Position numbers and translations under genes: made by a program. Under the pieces are notes generated by a model. That model had not been told where the DNA came from, did not search any database, and saw nothing but the letters and a program-made list of their open reading frames with translations. DNA of 64,000 bases from an uncultured Clostridia bacterium. Lineage in GTDB: Bacteria; Bacillota; Clostridia; Oscillospirales; Oscillospiraceae. The stretch's first letter is position 1, and each line of letters opens with the position of its first letter. The stretch lies in assembly GCA_930990965.1 (NCBI GenBank), contig CAKNRQ010000001.1:1-64000 (forward strand), written 5' to 3'. This document shows positions 52,332 to 60,352 of the stretch, one piece after another.

Positions 52332-54115
52332 ATGAAGAGCTCGAAAAAGTAGATGCCCCGGAGTCCGGGCCGATAAGGCCGGAGGGGAAGGCTAGGGAAA
52401 AACCAGAGCGCAAAAGCCTGGGATTGAAACATTCGCTGGCCGCCAAGATAGCTGCCTTTGTGCTGCTGGGCGCGTTTATATTCTTACTCGCATTTGCGGT
52501 TTTGGAAGGCGCCATACTGTATACGTCCTCGTGGCAGTTCGACGATGTAAACGAGTTCCTGCAGCGGCTATTGACCGATTCGTACGAATACGATTATATG
52601 ACCCAGGCCGACAGGCTCTATGCGCGTGGATTGCTCACCGCGCTTTACGACATGAGCTCCTGGTGGCTGGTAATGGGACTGCTTGGTTTGGCCGGCATCC
52701 TGGCCTGCGTGCTGTTTCTAATCTCTGCCGCTGGACACAGGCGCGGCCAGGAAGGCGTGCAGCTCAATGCACTCGACCGCATTCCCCTGGACCTGTACGC
52801 CGTGATATGCGTCACTGTGACGGTCTTAGGAGTTTTTCTGTTCGCTTGGCTGCTTGGACCGGGTAATTTTACGCCGGTACTCTTCACGCCGGAGTTCACT
52901 TCATTTGTGGTGTTCATTGTAGTCATGTGCCTGCTTGGGTTCTATATCTGCTTTGCACCGTTCCTGTCGCTTGCGACTCGCGTGAAGATGGGCGGCGGTA
53001 TCTGGTGGCGCAATACGGTAATATACCGCGTGCTCAAACTCTGCTGGAGAGTTGTCAAGTGGTGCTGGCGTCTGGTCAAGCGCTTTTGCAGTTGTGTATG
53101 GTACATGATACGCAAAATTCCCATCGTACCCCGCACGGCGCTGATTACGATTACAGCCATTATCTTTGAGGCCTTCTTTTGCGCACTGTCTTTTAGTTTC
53201 GGTTATACAGACGGATTTGCAGTCTTCATGATGCTTGTTTACAACGCGGCGCTTTTTGTGGCGATTTGCTTCGGCGCGTGGCAGATGAAGTCGCTAAAAG
53301 CGGCGGGCGAGCGCATGGCTCAGGGTGAGATCGACGAGAAGATTGACACCAAGCAAATGTACTGGGAGTTCAAAAAGCACGCCGAAAACCTCAATTCTAT
53401 AGGCGACGGCATGGCCGCGGCGGTGGAGCAGCGCATGAAGTCCGAGCGGCTCAAGACCGAGCTCATAACCAACGTCTCGCACGATATCAAGACCCCGCTA
53501 ACCAGCATCGTGAACTACGTCGACCTCCTCCAGCGGCCGCACACCCCCGAGCAGGAGCAGGAATACCTCGAAGTCCTCGACCGTCAGAGCAAGCGGCTCA
53601 AGAAGCTCACCGAGGACCTTGTCGAGGCGAGCAAGGCGTCCACGGGCAACATGAACGTGAACCTTGAGCGCACCAACACGCGAGAGATAATCGAGCAGAG
53701 CCTCGCCGAGTACGGCCGCCGCATGGAGCAGGGGAATCTCACGGTGATCGTGAACATCCCCGAGGACGCGCCCCGCGCCATGGCCGACGGAAGGCTGCTC
53801 TGGCGCGTGCTGGATAACCTTTTCAACAACGTCTGCAAATACGCCCTCGCCGGTACGCGCGTCTACATTGACTCTGTCATAGACAGCGGCGAGGCTGTTA
53901 TCTCCGTGAAGAACATCTCGCGTGACCCACTCAATATCAGCGCCGACGAGCTCATGGAGCGCTTCGTGCGCGGGGACTCATCCCGCCACACCGAGGGCAG
54001 CGGCCTGGGCCTCAACATAGCTCAGAGCCTTGTAGGCCTCATGCACGGCAAGTTCTCCATCGGCGTAGACGGAGACTTGTTCAAGGCTGAGATAAGGCTG
54101 CCGGCGGCAAGATGA
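52328..54115 (+). CDS. Membrane sensor histidine kinase
   Basis: A 595-aa kinase. The N-terminal ~340 residues hold about six hydrophobic segments with short loops and no large extracellular domain. A HAMP-like linker, the H box VSHDIKTPLTSIVNYV (His about 382), an N box with LDNLFNNVCKYA and a G box GSGLGLNIAQ follow. Multi-span kinases of this sort often sense membrane or wall stress or partner with transporters, but no transporter is adjacent. It is co-translated with the response regulator. Confidence 0.93.
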   Translation: MNEELEKVDAPESGPIRPEGKAREKPERKSLGLKHSLAAKIAAFVLLGAFIFLLAFAVLEGAILYTSSWQFDDVNEFLQRLLTDSYEYDYMTQADRLYARGLLTALYDMSSWWLVMGLLGLAGILACVLFLISAAGHRRGQEGVQLNALDRIPLDLYAVICVTVTVLGVFLFAWLLGPGNFTPVLFTPEFTSFVVFIVVMCLLGFYICFAPFLSLATRVKMGGGIWWRNTVIYRVLKLCWRVVKWCWRLVKRFCSCVWYMIRKIPIVPRTALITITAIIFEAFFCALSFSFGYTDGFAVFMMLVYNAALFVAICFGAWQMKSLKAAGERMAQGEIDEKIDTKQMYWEFKKHAENLNSIGDGMAAAVEQRMKSERLKTELITNVSHDIKTPLTSIVNYVDLLQRPHTPEQEQEYLEVLDRQSKRLKKLTEDLVEASKASTGNMNVNLERTNTREIIEQSLAEYGRRMEQGNLTVIVNIPEDAPRAMADGRLLWRVLDNLFNNVCKYALAGTRVYIDSVIDSGEAVISVKNISRDPLNISADELMERFVRGDSSRHTEGSGLGLNIAQSLVGLMHGKFSIGVDGDLFKAEIRLPAAR

Positions 54116-54121
54116 AATGTT

Positions 54122-54162
54122 AATACTAAAGAGGAGGGCTGCGGCCCTCCTCTTTAGTATTT
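54122..54162 (+). terminator. Terminator after the two-component operon
   Basis: A perfect 18-bp stem (54122-54139 with 54144-54161) with a 4-nt loop lies 6 bp after the kinase stop. The T-run is short and lies mainly in the 3' arm. Confidence 0.75.
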
Positions 54163-54196
54163 CACCAGTAGCGGCGCTAATCCATACACCGTACAG

Positions 54197-54225
54197 TAAT
54201 ATTTCCGTTCTCGTCCTCATATCGT
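54197..54225 (+). promoter_or_regulatory. Candidate sigma-E promoter of spoIVA
   Basis: TAATATT (54197-54203) is a perfect match to the recalled sigma-E -35 (KMATATT). CATATCGT (54218-54225), 14 bp on, matches 5 of 8 positions of the -10. It lies 33 bp before the spoIVA ATG; spoIVA is sigma-E dependent in Bacillus and Clostridioides. Confidence 0.55.
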
Positions 54226-54258
54226 GAAGCATGAACTCAACGGGAAAAGAGGGCGAAC

Positions 54259-55737
54259 ATGACAAACACTTCAATATATCATGACATAGCCACCCGCACC
54301 GGCGGCGACATCTACCTGGGCCTGGTCGGCCCGGTGCGCACCGGCAAGAGCACCTTTATTAAGCGCTTCATGGAGACGCTGGTCATTCCGAATATAGAGG
54401 ACGTCTACGCCCGCGAGCGCGCGAAGGATGAACTGCCGCAGTCCGGCTCTGGCCGCACCATTATGACGGCTGAGCCCAAGTTCGTGCCCGAAGACGCCGT
54501 GGCCGTCACCCTTGACGGTGGCGTGAACTTTTCCGTGCGGCTCATTGACTGCGTCGGATACATGGTTGACGGTGCGTCCGGGCAGTTCGAGGACGGGGTA
54601 GAGCGCATGGTGGCCACGCCGTGGTTTGACGAGGAAGTGCCCATGAGCCGCGCGGCCGAGGAGGGTACGCGCCGCGTCATCACCGATCACTCCACCATCG
54701 GCATCGTCATGACCACTGACGGGAGCGTCTGCGGCATAGAGCGTGAGAGCTATATCCCGGCCGAGGAGCGCGTGGTGAACGAACTGCGCGAGATAGGCAA
54801 ACCCTTCGTGCTGGTGCTAAATAGCGCCAACCCTCAGAGCGAAGAGGCCCAGGCGCTTAGAAGCGAGCTGGAAGAGAAGTACTCTGTGGCCTGTATTTGC
54901 GTAAACTGCCTTACACTGGACTCCGACGACATAGACGCCATACTCAAAATGGCGCTGTACGAGTTCCCCATATCTGAGCTGGGTATATACCTCCCCAGCT
55001 GGCTGGATGCGCTGGGCACGGACTCCGATCTGCGCTCCGGCATGATGGAAGCCATAGCCGGGGCTGTGCAGGACATAAGCCGTGTACGCGACGCCTTCGG
55101 CGTCATGGATGCCATATCCGAGAGGGAAGAGGTGGCCTCTGCCGGCGTCACGGCGATAGACATGGGCACCGGCCGCGTCACCGCCGAAATAGAACTGCCG
55201 CGTTCGCTCTATTACGACACCATAAGCGAGCAGTGCGGCTTTGAGATACGCGACGACGGCGACCTCATGAGCCTGCTCACGCACATCCGGGATATCAAAG
55301 CCGACTACGACCACATCTCCGGTGCGCTCAAGGACGTCCGTGAGAAGGGTTACGGCGTGGTAATGCCGCTCCCGGGTGAGCTGCACTTGGAAGAGCCGCA
55401 AATTGTGCGCCAGGGAGGGCGCTACAGTGTGAGGCTGAAGGCCAGTGCGCCGAGTATACACATGATGATGACGAACATAGAGACCGAAGTCACGCCAGCG
55501 CTCGGCGGCGAAAAGGCCAGCGAAGAGATTATGGGTTTCCTGCTCCAGGGCTTTGACGGCGACGTCAGCCGCATTTGGGAGAGCAACATCTTCGGTAAAA
55601 GTCTCTACGACATAGCCGAGGAGGGACTGGAGGCCAAGATAAAGCGCATGCCGCCCAGCGTGCAAGCAAAGCTGCGCAACACCATGCAGCGCATAGTAAA
55701 CGAGGGCAGCGGCGGGCTAATATGCATAATACTGTGA
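54259..55737 (+). CDS. spoIVA: Stage IV sporulation protein A (coat-basement ATPase)
   Basis: A 492-aa cytoskeletal ATPase that polymerises on the forespore surface as the base of the coat. Walker A is GPVRTGKST (about 24-32), and the TRAFAC-like region includes DCVGYMVDGASG. The C-terminus (about 440-492) is the conserved region that contacts SpoVM in Bacillus. The N-terminus NTSIYHDIATRTGGDIYLGLVGPVRTG is highly conserved. AGAGGGCGAAC precedes the ATG. It is monocistronic between a promoter and terminator. SpoVM and SipL are encoded 15-18 kb upstream. Confidence 0.97.
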   Translation: MTNTSIYHDIATRTGGDIYLGLVGPVRTGKSTFIKRFMETLVIPNIEDVYARERAKDELPQSGSGRTIMTAEPKFVPEDAVAVTLDGGVNFSVRLIDCVGYMVDGASGQFEDGVERMVATPWFDEEVPMSRAAEEGTRRVITDHSTIGIVMTTDGSVCGIERESYIPAEERVVNELREIGKPFVLVLNSANPQSEEAQALRSELEEKYSVACICVNCLTLDSDDIDAILKMALYEFPISELGIYLPSWLDALGTDSDLRSGMMEAIAGAVQDISRVRDAFGVMDAISEREEVASAGVTAIDMGTGRVTAEIELPRSLYYDTISEQCGFEIRDDGDLMSLLTHIRDIKADYDHISGALKDVREKGYGVVMPLPGELHLEEPQIVRQGGRYSVRLKASAPSIHMMMTNIETEVTPALGGEKASEEIMGFLLQGFDGDVSRIWESNIFGKSLYDIAEEGLEAKIKRMPPSVQAKLRNTMQRIVNEGSGGLICIIL

Positions 55738-55768
55738 TTAAAAGGGCCGGATAACCGGCTCTTTTAAT
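55737..55768 (+). terminator. Intrinsic terminator after spoIVA
   Basis: A 14-pair stem (55737-55750 with 55755-55768, one G-U, loop ATAA) overlaps the stop codon. The 3' arm contains TTTT. Confidence 0.8.
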
Positions 55769-55777
55769 TGCTTTAGC

Positions 55778-55805
55778 TTGACTAAGTAACCTCATCATGT
55801 ATAAT
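55778..55805 (+). promoter_or_regulatory. Promoter of the first post-spoIVA lipoprotein gene
   Basis: TTGACT (55778-55783) and TATAAT (55800-55805) are separated by 16 bp, 24 bp before the ATG. GGAGATGGGGTGG provides the ribosome-binding site. Confidence 0.75.
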
Positions 55806-55829
55806 TGAAATAGGAGATGGGGTGGAAAT

Positions 55830-56765
55830 ATGAAAAGGGCCGCAGTTATCCTGCTTGCTGTGCTGTTACTCGCCCTCGGCGGGTGTACGGAGTACGACGT
55901 TTTCGGAGAGGTCATTGCCGAGTACGGGGACTATCTCGTGGTCAGAGACAGCTCCGGCGAGCTCTCCGCACTGCGTCTGAACGATACAATCAGGGCCGCC
56001 AGGCCCGAGGGTGGATACACCGGCACGCTCCTGAGCTGGCACGGCGCCGAAGAGGCCGGCACGGTGGAGTATGATGACCGGAGTATCAGCGCCTACAGCG
56101 TAAGCAGCGTATTGGTCGAAGGGCAGCTTGAAAAGTCCATCATGACCCTGCCGGACGGCGAATCCGTAGACCTCATGCGCTCCGCGCTCTTCGGCAGTAT
56201 CTACCGCCTGAGTGACGGCACGGCGCTGCTGAACGCGGATGTAAACATACCGGACACTGTGCCGGACTGGTTTGCGGTGAACTTACCCTATGATCTCGAG
56301 GACATAGTGGAGCGCGCATACGCTGACTTGCTGGCTGCCGGAGACGGCTTCGAGGTCTGGAAACTGAGGTATGAAGTCTCCGAAAGCACCGAATCTGAGC
56401 ATGTGGATTACTTTGCCGCGGAGTTTAACTTGTCTCAGGGTGAGCAAGAAAACCAAAAGACAGTGCGCTGTTATCCTTTCGACCGTGAAACTGGTGAAAG
56501 GCTCGAGCTGTGGAATCTTTTCGCAGTGCCGGAGAGCGAAGCGCTGGAGACGCTCCTTGCGCTGTCGCAAAGCGTGCACTCACCTGACTCGGAGAGTGAA
56601 GCCGGTCCCGTTGACCCCGACAGCATACGCTTTACCCCGGCGGGGATAGAGCTGCAGTGTCAGGGCGTACCGGGCTGGATTGCCATAGGCGCAAGTGCAG
56701 AGCTGGAATCCATAGTGCAGAGTTGGGCCGTACCGCAAGAGTGGCACGCTGAAAATGAAAATTAA
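55830..56765 (+). CDS. Lipoprotein of unknown function, copy 1 of a tandem pair
   Basis: A 311-aa predicted lipoprotein (MKRAAVILLAVLLLALGG, lipobox LGGC with Cys19). The N-terminal ~120 residues form a small beta-rich domain (EVIAEYGDYLVVRD...ALRLNDTI). The C-terminal part resembles the secreted domain of RsiV/DUF3298-type proteins, with FDRETGERLELWNLF. It shares the same layout with the following lipoprotein gene, so the two are paralogues. No catalytic residues are recognised. It has its own promoter. Confidence 0.78.
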   Translation: MKRAAVILLAVLLLALGGCTEYDVFGEVIAEYGDYLVVRDSSGELSALRLNDTIRAARPEGGYTGTLLSWHGAEEAGTVEYDDRSISAYSVSSVLVEGQLEKSIMTLPDGESVDLMRSALFGSIYRLSDGTALLNADVNIPDTVPDWFAVNLPYDLEDIVERAYADLLAAGDGFEVWKLRYEVSESTESEHVDYFAAEFNLSQGEQENQKTVRCYPFDRETGERLELWNLFAVPESEALETLLALSQSVHSPDSESEAGPVDPDSIRFTPAGIELQCQGVPGWIAIGASAELESIVQSWAVPQEWHAENEN

Positions 56766-56773
56766 AACACACC

Positions 56774-56797
56774 GGGGCCGGGAACAATCCCGGTCCC
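56774..56797 (+). other. GC-rich hairpin between the paired lipoprotein genes
   Basis: A 10-bp stem (56774-56783 with 56788-56797, one G-U) with loop ACAA lies 8 bp after the stop, without a T-run. It may be a weak terminator or a 3'-end stabiliser. Confidence 0.5.
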
Positions 56798-56818
56798 TTG
56801 ACTTTACAAGCATTTAAC

Positions 56819-56847
56819 TGGACGAAAAATCTGGCGGCAGATATAAT
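56819..56847 (+). promoter_or_regulatory. Promoter of the second lipoprotein gene
   Basis: TGGACG (56819-56824) and TATAAT (56842-56847) are 17 bp apart. GGGGGAGAGG precedes the ATG. Confidence 0.55.
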
Positions 56848-56876
56848 TGGCATATAAAGACTGTGGGGGAGAGGAC

Positions 56877-57866
56877 ATGAAAAAAGCGCTTGCCGCCTTT
56901 ATAGCCATACTGCTGCTTGCACTTGCCGGTTGCGGCGAGGAGAGTCTCAGGGGAGAAGTCATAGATGAATCTGACGGCTGCCTTGTACTGACGGGTGAAG
57001 ACGAGATTTTCGCGCTGCGCCTGAACGGCACGATATTGGCTTTCACTCCCGACACGGGAACGTTTATCGGCGCGCAGTTGGATATTCCGGACGCCCGACG
57101 CGACGGCTCGATGGAATATGAGGGCGAAAATATAAAAGTCTACGCGGCTGACGGCGCGCTAATTAGCGGCGAACTCGAGAGCAACGTTATGCGCCTTGCC
57201 GGCGGCACGGAGATAGACGTCATGCGCACAACGATCTTCGGCGACTACTACCGGCTGAACGACGGCACAGAGCTTCTGCGCGAAGCTTTTTCCGTTGGAG
57301 GGAGCAACAGCGTGCCCGAAGAGGCCGCGCAGGCGATTGAAGCATATTTGTCATTGCACAAGCCGTACGACCTTAGCGCGCTGCTGGAAGCGGCGTATGC
57401 GGAATACAGTGCCAATCCGGAGGAGTTTGCCTATCACTCTGTAAGCTTCGACGTCATGCCCAGTACTGTCTCCGAGGACGTGGCTTATTACCGTGCCACG
57501 GTCTCGATTGCAAACGTTGTCGTCTCCGACAACGTGCGTACCGGCTCATACGCTGAGTATGGCTATGCCTTCGACCGCGAGACAGGAGAAATAATAGACA
57601 ACCGTGAGCTCTTCACCTTGCCCTGGGACGAGGCGCGCGAGGCGCTCATTGCGGCTGCGCAGCCGTCTGACGCAGAGAGAGCACAGCTCATGGCCGAAAA
57701 GCTGACGCCGGATGGCGTCTGCATTACTGACAGCGGTATATCGCTCAACTACCCCGAGGGCGTAATAGACGAGCTGAGCCTGGGTGCGCATATAGACTTT
57801 GCGAGCATACCCGCTGGGTTGCTTTACGCCTGGGCCGCGCCGGAGGCGTGGAACACTGGAGAATGA
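56877..57866 (+). CDS. Lipoprotein of unknown function, copy 2 of a tandem pair
   Basis: A 329-aa predicted lipoprotein (MKKALAAFIAILLLALAG, lipobox LAGC with Cys19). Shared features with the preceding gene are GEVIxE, IFALRLNGTI / LSALRLNDTI, the pattern DxMRxxxFGxxYRLxDGTxLL near residue 120, and YxFDRETGE...LF near residue 235. It ends APEAWNTGE where copy 1 ends VPQEWHAENEN. The conserved pair with separate promoters suggests diverged roles. ATG 56877 gives a proper signal peptide. Confidence 0.78.
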   Translation: MKKALAAFIAILLLALAGCGEESLRGEVIDESDGCLVLTGEDEIFALRLNGTILAFTPDTGTFIGAQLDIPDARRDGSMEYEGENIKVYAADGALISGELESNVMRLAGGTEIDVMRTTIFGDYYRLNDGTELLREAFSVGGSNSVPEEAAQAIEAYLSLHKPYDLSALLEAAYAEYSANPEEFAYHSVSFDVMPSTVSEDVAYYRATVSIANVVVSDNVRTGSYAEYGYAFDRETGEIIDNRELFTLPWDEAREALIAAAQPSDAERAQLMAEKLTPDGVCITDSGISLNYPEGVIDELSLGAHIDFASIPAGLLYAWAAPEAWNTGE

Positions 57867-57878
57867 AGGTCTCACGGC

Positions 57879-57907
57879 TTCAAATGCCTTTTCAATTGTG
57901 ATATACT
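57879..57907 (+). promoter_or_regulatory. Promoter of the yjdF riboswitch transcript
   Basis: TTCAAA (57879-57884) and TATACT (57902-57907) are 17 bp apart. Transcription would begin about 10 nt before the first riboswitch helix. Confidence 0.55.
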
Positions 57908-57924
57908 GTCATTGCAAAGATAAA

Positions 57925-58022
57925 AACGCAACGTGCGCCTGTAGGCGCGCCAGAGCCGGTAGGTAGCCCGGCCGTCCCGGCATCTGCCGGGGTAAGTAAC
58001 CTGCCCCTCCGGGTTGTCCGTT
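57925..58022 (+). ncRNA. yjdF-motif riboswitch
   Basis: A GC-rich, structured leader before a YjdF gene. An outer helix (AACG at 57925-57928 plus CAAC at 57929-57932) pairs with GTTG (58013-58016) and CGTT (58019-58022). Inside are three hairpins: GCGCC-TGTA-GGCGC (57935-57948), GCCGG...CCGGC (57955-57972) and CCCGGC...GCCGGG (57976-57991). Conserved-looking single-stranded AGAG, AGGTAG and GTAAGTAACCTG segments lie between. The yjdF motif is known upstream of yjdF in Bacillus and binds azaaromatic compounds. AGGAGGG of yjdF follows 19 nt after it, so translational control is likely. Confidence 0.82.
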
Positions 58023-58053
58023 CTTTGTTCATATATCTCTAGGAGGGAAAACT

Positions 58054-58464
58054 ATGGACAAAGTAACGCTGACAGTCTACTTCGACGACCCGTTCTGGGT
58101 GGGAGTGTTCGAGCGGGTGGAAAACGGTAAGCTCTCTGCCTGCAAGGTCACATTCGGCGCGGAGCCTAGAGACGTTGAGGTCCTGGAATTTGTCCAAAAC
58201 TGCTACGCAAAACTCCGTTTCAGCCCAACTGTTGATGTTCAGATCAAGTGCCAGCCGTCCAACCCCAAACGCATGCAGCGCGAGGCGCGTCGCCAAACGC
58301 TCGACAGCGGCGCCGGAACGAAGGCACAGCAGGCGCTGCAACTACAGCGTGAGGCCATGAAAACGGAGCGCAAGGTTTTAAGCCGCGAGCAAAAGCTCTC
58401 AGAGCAAAAACGTAAATATGAGCTTAAACGTGAAAAACGCAGGCAAAAACACCGCGGTAAGTAG
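58054..58464 (+). CDS. yjdF: YjdF family protein (DUF2992)
   Basis: A 136-aa protein. The N-terminal ~75 residues (LTVYFDDPFWVGVFER; CKVTFGAEPRDVEVLEFV) match the YjdF/DUF2992 family. The C-terminal half is a highly basic Lys/Arg/Gln coiled helix (about 80-136), suggesting nucleic-acid binding. The molecular function is unknown; the riboswitch association suggests a response to planar N-heteroaromatic compounds. AGGAGGG precedes the ATG, and a terminator follows. Confidence 0.92.
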   Translation: MDKVTLTVYFDDPFWVGVFERVENGKLSACKVTFGAEPRDVEVLEFVQNCYAKLRFSPTVDVQIKCQPSNPKRMQREARRQTLDSGAGTKAQQALQLQREAMKTERKVLSREQKLSEQKRKYELKREKRRQKHRGK

Positions 58465-58466
58465 CG

Positions 58467-58502
58467 CAAAACGTCCCGGCAGGTATCTGCCGGGACGTTT
58501 TG
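58467..58502 (+). terminator. Intrinsic terminator after yjdF
   Basis: A perfect 16-bp stem (58467-58482 with 58487-58502) with loop GTAT; its 3' arm ends in GTTTTG. Confidence 0.88.
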
Positions 58503-58520
58503 TAACTGCACAACTGTCCT

Positions 58521-58549
58521 TTGACGTATATTTAAACTTGAGTTATACT
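58521..58549 (+). promoter_or_regulatory. Promoter of the GNAT gene
   Basis: TTGACG (58521-58526) and TATACT (58544-58549) are separated by 17 bp, 40 bp before the start codon. Confidence 0.75.
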
Positions 58550-58589
58550 ATTTTATAACGGCCAGCGGCCGTGGAAATGAGGTTATATT

Positions 58590-59111
58590 TTGCAATTACG
58601 TAAGGTAAGCAGCACATCGAAAGAGCTGCCTGAGCTTGTTGAACTATACGAACGAGCCTTCCCGGCAAAGGAACGCTGGGGCATGAACATGGTCTTAAAA
58701 GATACAACCGGCATCAGCGAGCTCTACAGTTTTATGGAAGGCGCTACCTTTCTTGGCTTTGTCATCATGCTCAACTATGGGGAGCTGACGCACATCATCT
58801 ATTTTGCCGTGGATGACAGGCAGCGCAGCCGCGGCATCGGCAGCGAAGCTCTCAGGCAGATCCGTGTCCTGAAGCCGGAGCAGACTATATTGGTGGACAT
58901 AGAGCGGGAAGTGCCGGAAGCTGATAACAACGACCAGCGCCGCCGGCGCAAAGCTTTCTATGAGCGCAATGGTTATGAAGAGGCAAAAGTCTACTACAGT
59001 TGGAACGGCGAGAGCTACGAGATAATGATACTCGGCGGCAAGATAACAAGCCGGGAGTATTTCCGGTTTTGGCACAGTATAGACGAAAACAGCTCCATAT
59101 TTGAGAATTGA
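58590..59111 (+). CDS. GNAT family N-acetyltransferase
   Basis: A 173-aa GNAT protein starting at TTG 58590 (GAGG 8 nt upstream). The acetyl-CoA-binding motif A is FAVDDRQRSRGIGSEAL (about 71-87), followed by a helix and RKAFYERNGYEEA, typical of motif B. The substrate is not predictable. It is the first gene of an accessory-looking segment running to the window end. The following 107 bp (59112-59218) to the convergent acetyltransferase show no clear terminator. Confidence 0.87.
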   Translation: MQLRKVSSTSKELPELVELYERAFPAKERWGMNMVLKDTTGISELYSFMEGATFLGFVIMLNYGELTHIIYFAVDDRQRSRGIGSEALRQIRVLKPEQTILVDIEREVPEADNNDQRRRRKAFYERNGYEEAKVYYSWNGESYEIMILGGKITSREYFRFWHSIDENSSIFEN

Positions 59112-59218
59112 GGGAGATAGTATGTAATAATAGCTGTAAATGGCAGCTCAGTGGGAATGCCGCACAGCTTCTGAAGTCAGCGCTCGACGGTGGGCGCGAG
59201 ACCGTGGCAGGCGGCTGA

Positions 59219-59845
59219 TTACAGCTCAAGCGCGTCTATTCTGCCCGACTGAATGTCCTGAATGTGGCCCCTGATTTTCTCCTCAGGCCAGTCCCACCAG
59301 CGCAGGCGCTCAATGATGGCTATCGTATCATCATCGTAGCGGCGGCGTATGGGCCTTGCCGGCGCGCCCGCGACTATGGTGTACGGCGGCACGTCTCTGG
59401 TGACTACAGACCTGGCACCTACTATCGCGCCGTCGCCTATATGGACGCCGGAGAGTATTACGGCTTCAAAGCCTATCCAGACGTCGTTGCCGAGAACAAT
59501 ATCTCCCTTGTTGTCCCAAGCGTCGGTTACATTGGCCGGGTCCAGCTCCCACTCATCATAGAAGATAGGAAAGGGATAGGTTGAGAGCGAAGAAAGTTTG
59601 TGGTTGGCGCTGTTGAAGATGAACTTCGCACCGCAGGCAATGGAGCAGTATTTGCCTATGATGAGCCTATCGTGGTTTACATAATAGTGATACAGCACGT
59701 TGTTAAACGCAAACTCGCGCGGGTCACGGACAAAGTCGTTGTACATAGTGTAGTCTCCGACAATAATGGACGGGTCGTTGACCACGTTTTTTAGGTACAC
59801 TGTTTCGCGGTCTCCGACACGTGGGTAAATGAGATTTGGATTCAT
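59219..59845 (-). CDS. Vat-like xenobiotic O-acetyltransferase (left-handed beta-helix)
   Basis: A 208-aa hexapeptide-repeat acetyltransferase of the CatB/Vat (XAT) type. Features of streptogramin A acetyltransferases are present: FAFNNVLYHYYVNHDRLIIGKYCSIA, catalytic His82 in ANHKLSSLSTYPF, and DVWIGFEAVIL. It ends with WWDWPEEKI, as in Vat/CatB. ATG 59845 is chosen because AAAGGA lies 9 nt upstream; GTG 59851 is the alternative. Whether it acetylates streptogramins, chloramphenicol or another acceptor cannot be told from sequence. Confidence 0.88.
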   Translation of the reverse strand: MNPNLIYPRVGDRETVYLKNVVNDPSIIVGDYTMYNDFVRDPREFAFNNVLYHYYVNHDRLIIGKYCSIACGAKFIFNSANHKLSSLSTYPFPIFYDEWELDPANVTDAWDNKGDIVLGNDVWIGFEAVILSGVHIGDGAIVGARSVVTRDVPPYTIVAGAPARPIRRRYDDDTIAIIERLRWWDWPEEKIRGHIQDIQSGRIDALEL

Positions 59846-59925
59846 ATTCACACGTCCTTTCGCGCCCAGAGTATCACATGCCGGGCGCGCGATCCAGACA
59901 CTGGACGGTGCCGAAACAAAGAGTA

Positions 59926-59956
59926 TAAAAGCGGAGCCGCATGCTGCGGCTCCGCT
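59926..59956 (-). terminator. Intrinsic terminator of the CD3324-family gene
   Basis: A 12-bp perfect stem (59930-59941 with 59945-59956, 3-nt loop) is followed on the minus strand by TTTTATA. Confidence 0.85.
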
Positions 59957-59959
59957 TCA

Positions 59960-60220
59960 TTATTTCGTATAAATTATCTTCCGTATGGCGTGCGGGCTCA
60001 AATGATAGCATCCGGCGAGAGTGTCAACGCTGACGCCTGCTTGATAGGCGAGCCGGATTTCACGGTTCCGCTCGGCCAGCTCACAGCGGTAGCCGGAGAC
60101 CTCACCCCACTGTTTACGCTCTCCCGTGGCGGGTACATAGATGTAACCGCCCTGTACATAGAGCTGGAGTTCGCGCACAAGCGCCTCGGGAAGCAATTTT
60201 TTGGCGTTGTAGTATTTCAC
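59960..60220 (-). CDS. CD3324-family small protein, probable DNA-binding
   Basis: An 86-aa protein starting at GTG 60220 with AAAGGAGG 8 nt upstream (minus strand). The N-terminus KYYNAKKLLPEALVRELQLYVQGGYIYVP and the motif KQWGEVSGYRCELAERNREIR match the clostridial CD3324 family, and the C-terminus (GVSVDTLAGCYHLSPHAIRKIIY) looks like a helix-turn-helix. The function is unknown. Longer in-frame starts upstream lack a ribosome-binding site. It lies 132 bp downstream of vanT on the same strand and may be a separate unit. Confidence 0.82.
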   Translation of the reverse strand: MKYYNAKKLLPEALVRELQLYVQGGYIYVPATGERKQWGEVSGYRCELAERNREIRLAYQAGVSVDTLAGCYHLSPHAIRKIIYTK

Positions 60221-60276
60221 ACCGGCTTCCTCCTTTGCTCTTATCGGGAGCCAAGCCGGCAGGAGCGGCAATATCA

Positions 60277-60314
60277 CTCCATGCAAAGGCCGCTCACACC
60301 GGCTTTGCATGGAG
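60277..60314 (-). other. Hairpin between vanT and the CD3324-family gene
   Basis: A 12-bp perfect inverted repeat (60277-60288 with 60303-60314), extended by 3 bp around a single bulge, lies 38 bp after vanT on the minus strand. No strong T-run follows, so it may be a weak terminator or an RNA-stability element. Confidence 0.5.
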
Positions 60315-60352
60315 GAAAACTTCGTTGCGCTTCATTGTTTTCCACTTCTTTC

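Noticed and set aside
51630-54115. The two-component system as the VanR/VanS pair of the van cluster
   Set aside because: It lies 6 kb away on the opposite strand, with spoIVA and other operons between, and the kinase has a multi-span sensor unlike the two-helix VanS. No evidence links them.
57925-58022. The structured leader as SRP RNA, a T-box or a c-di-AMP riboswitch
   Set aside because: It lacks the SRP GNAR/GGAA tetraloop helix, any T-box sequence or specifier stem, and the ydaO core. The adjacent yjdF gene and hairpin layout fit the yjdF motif.
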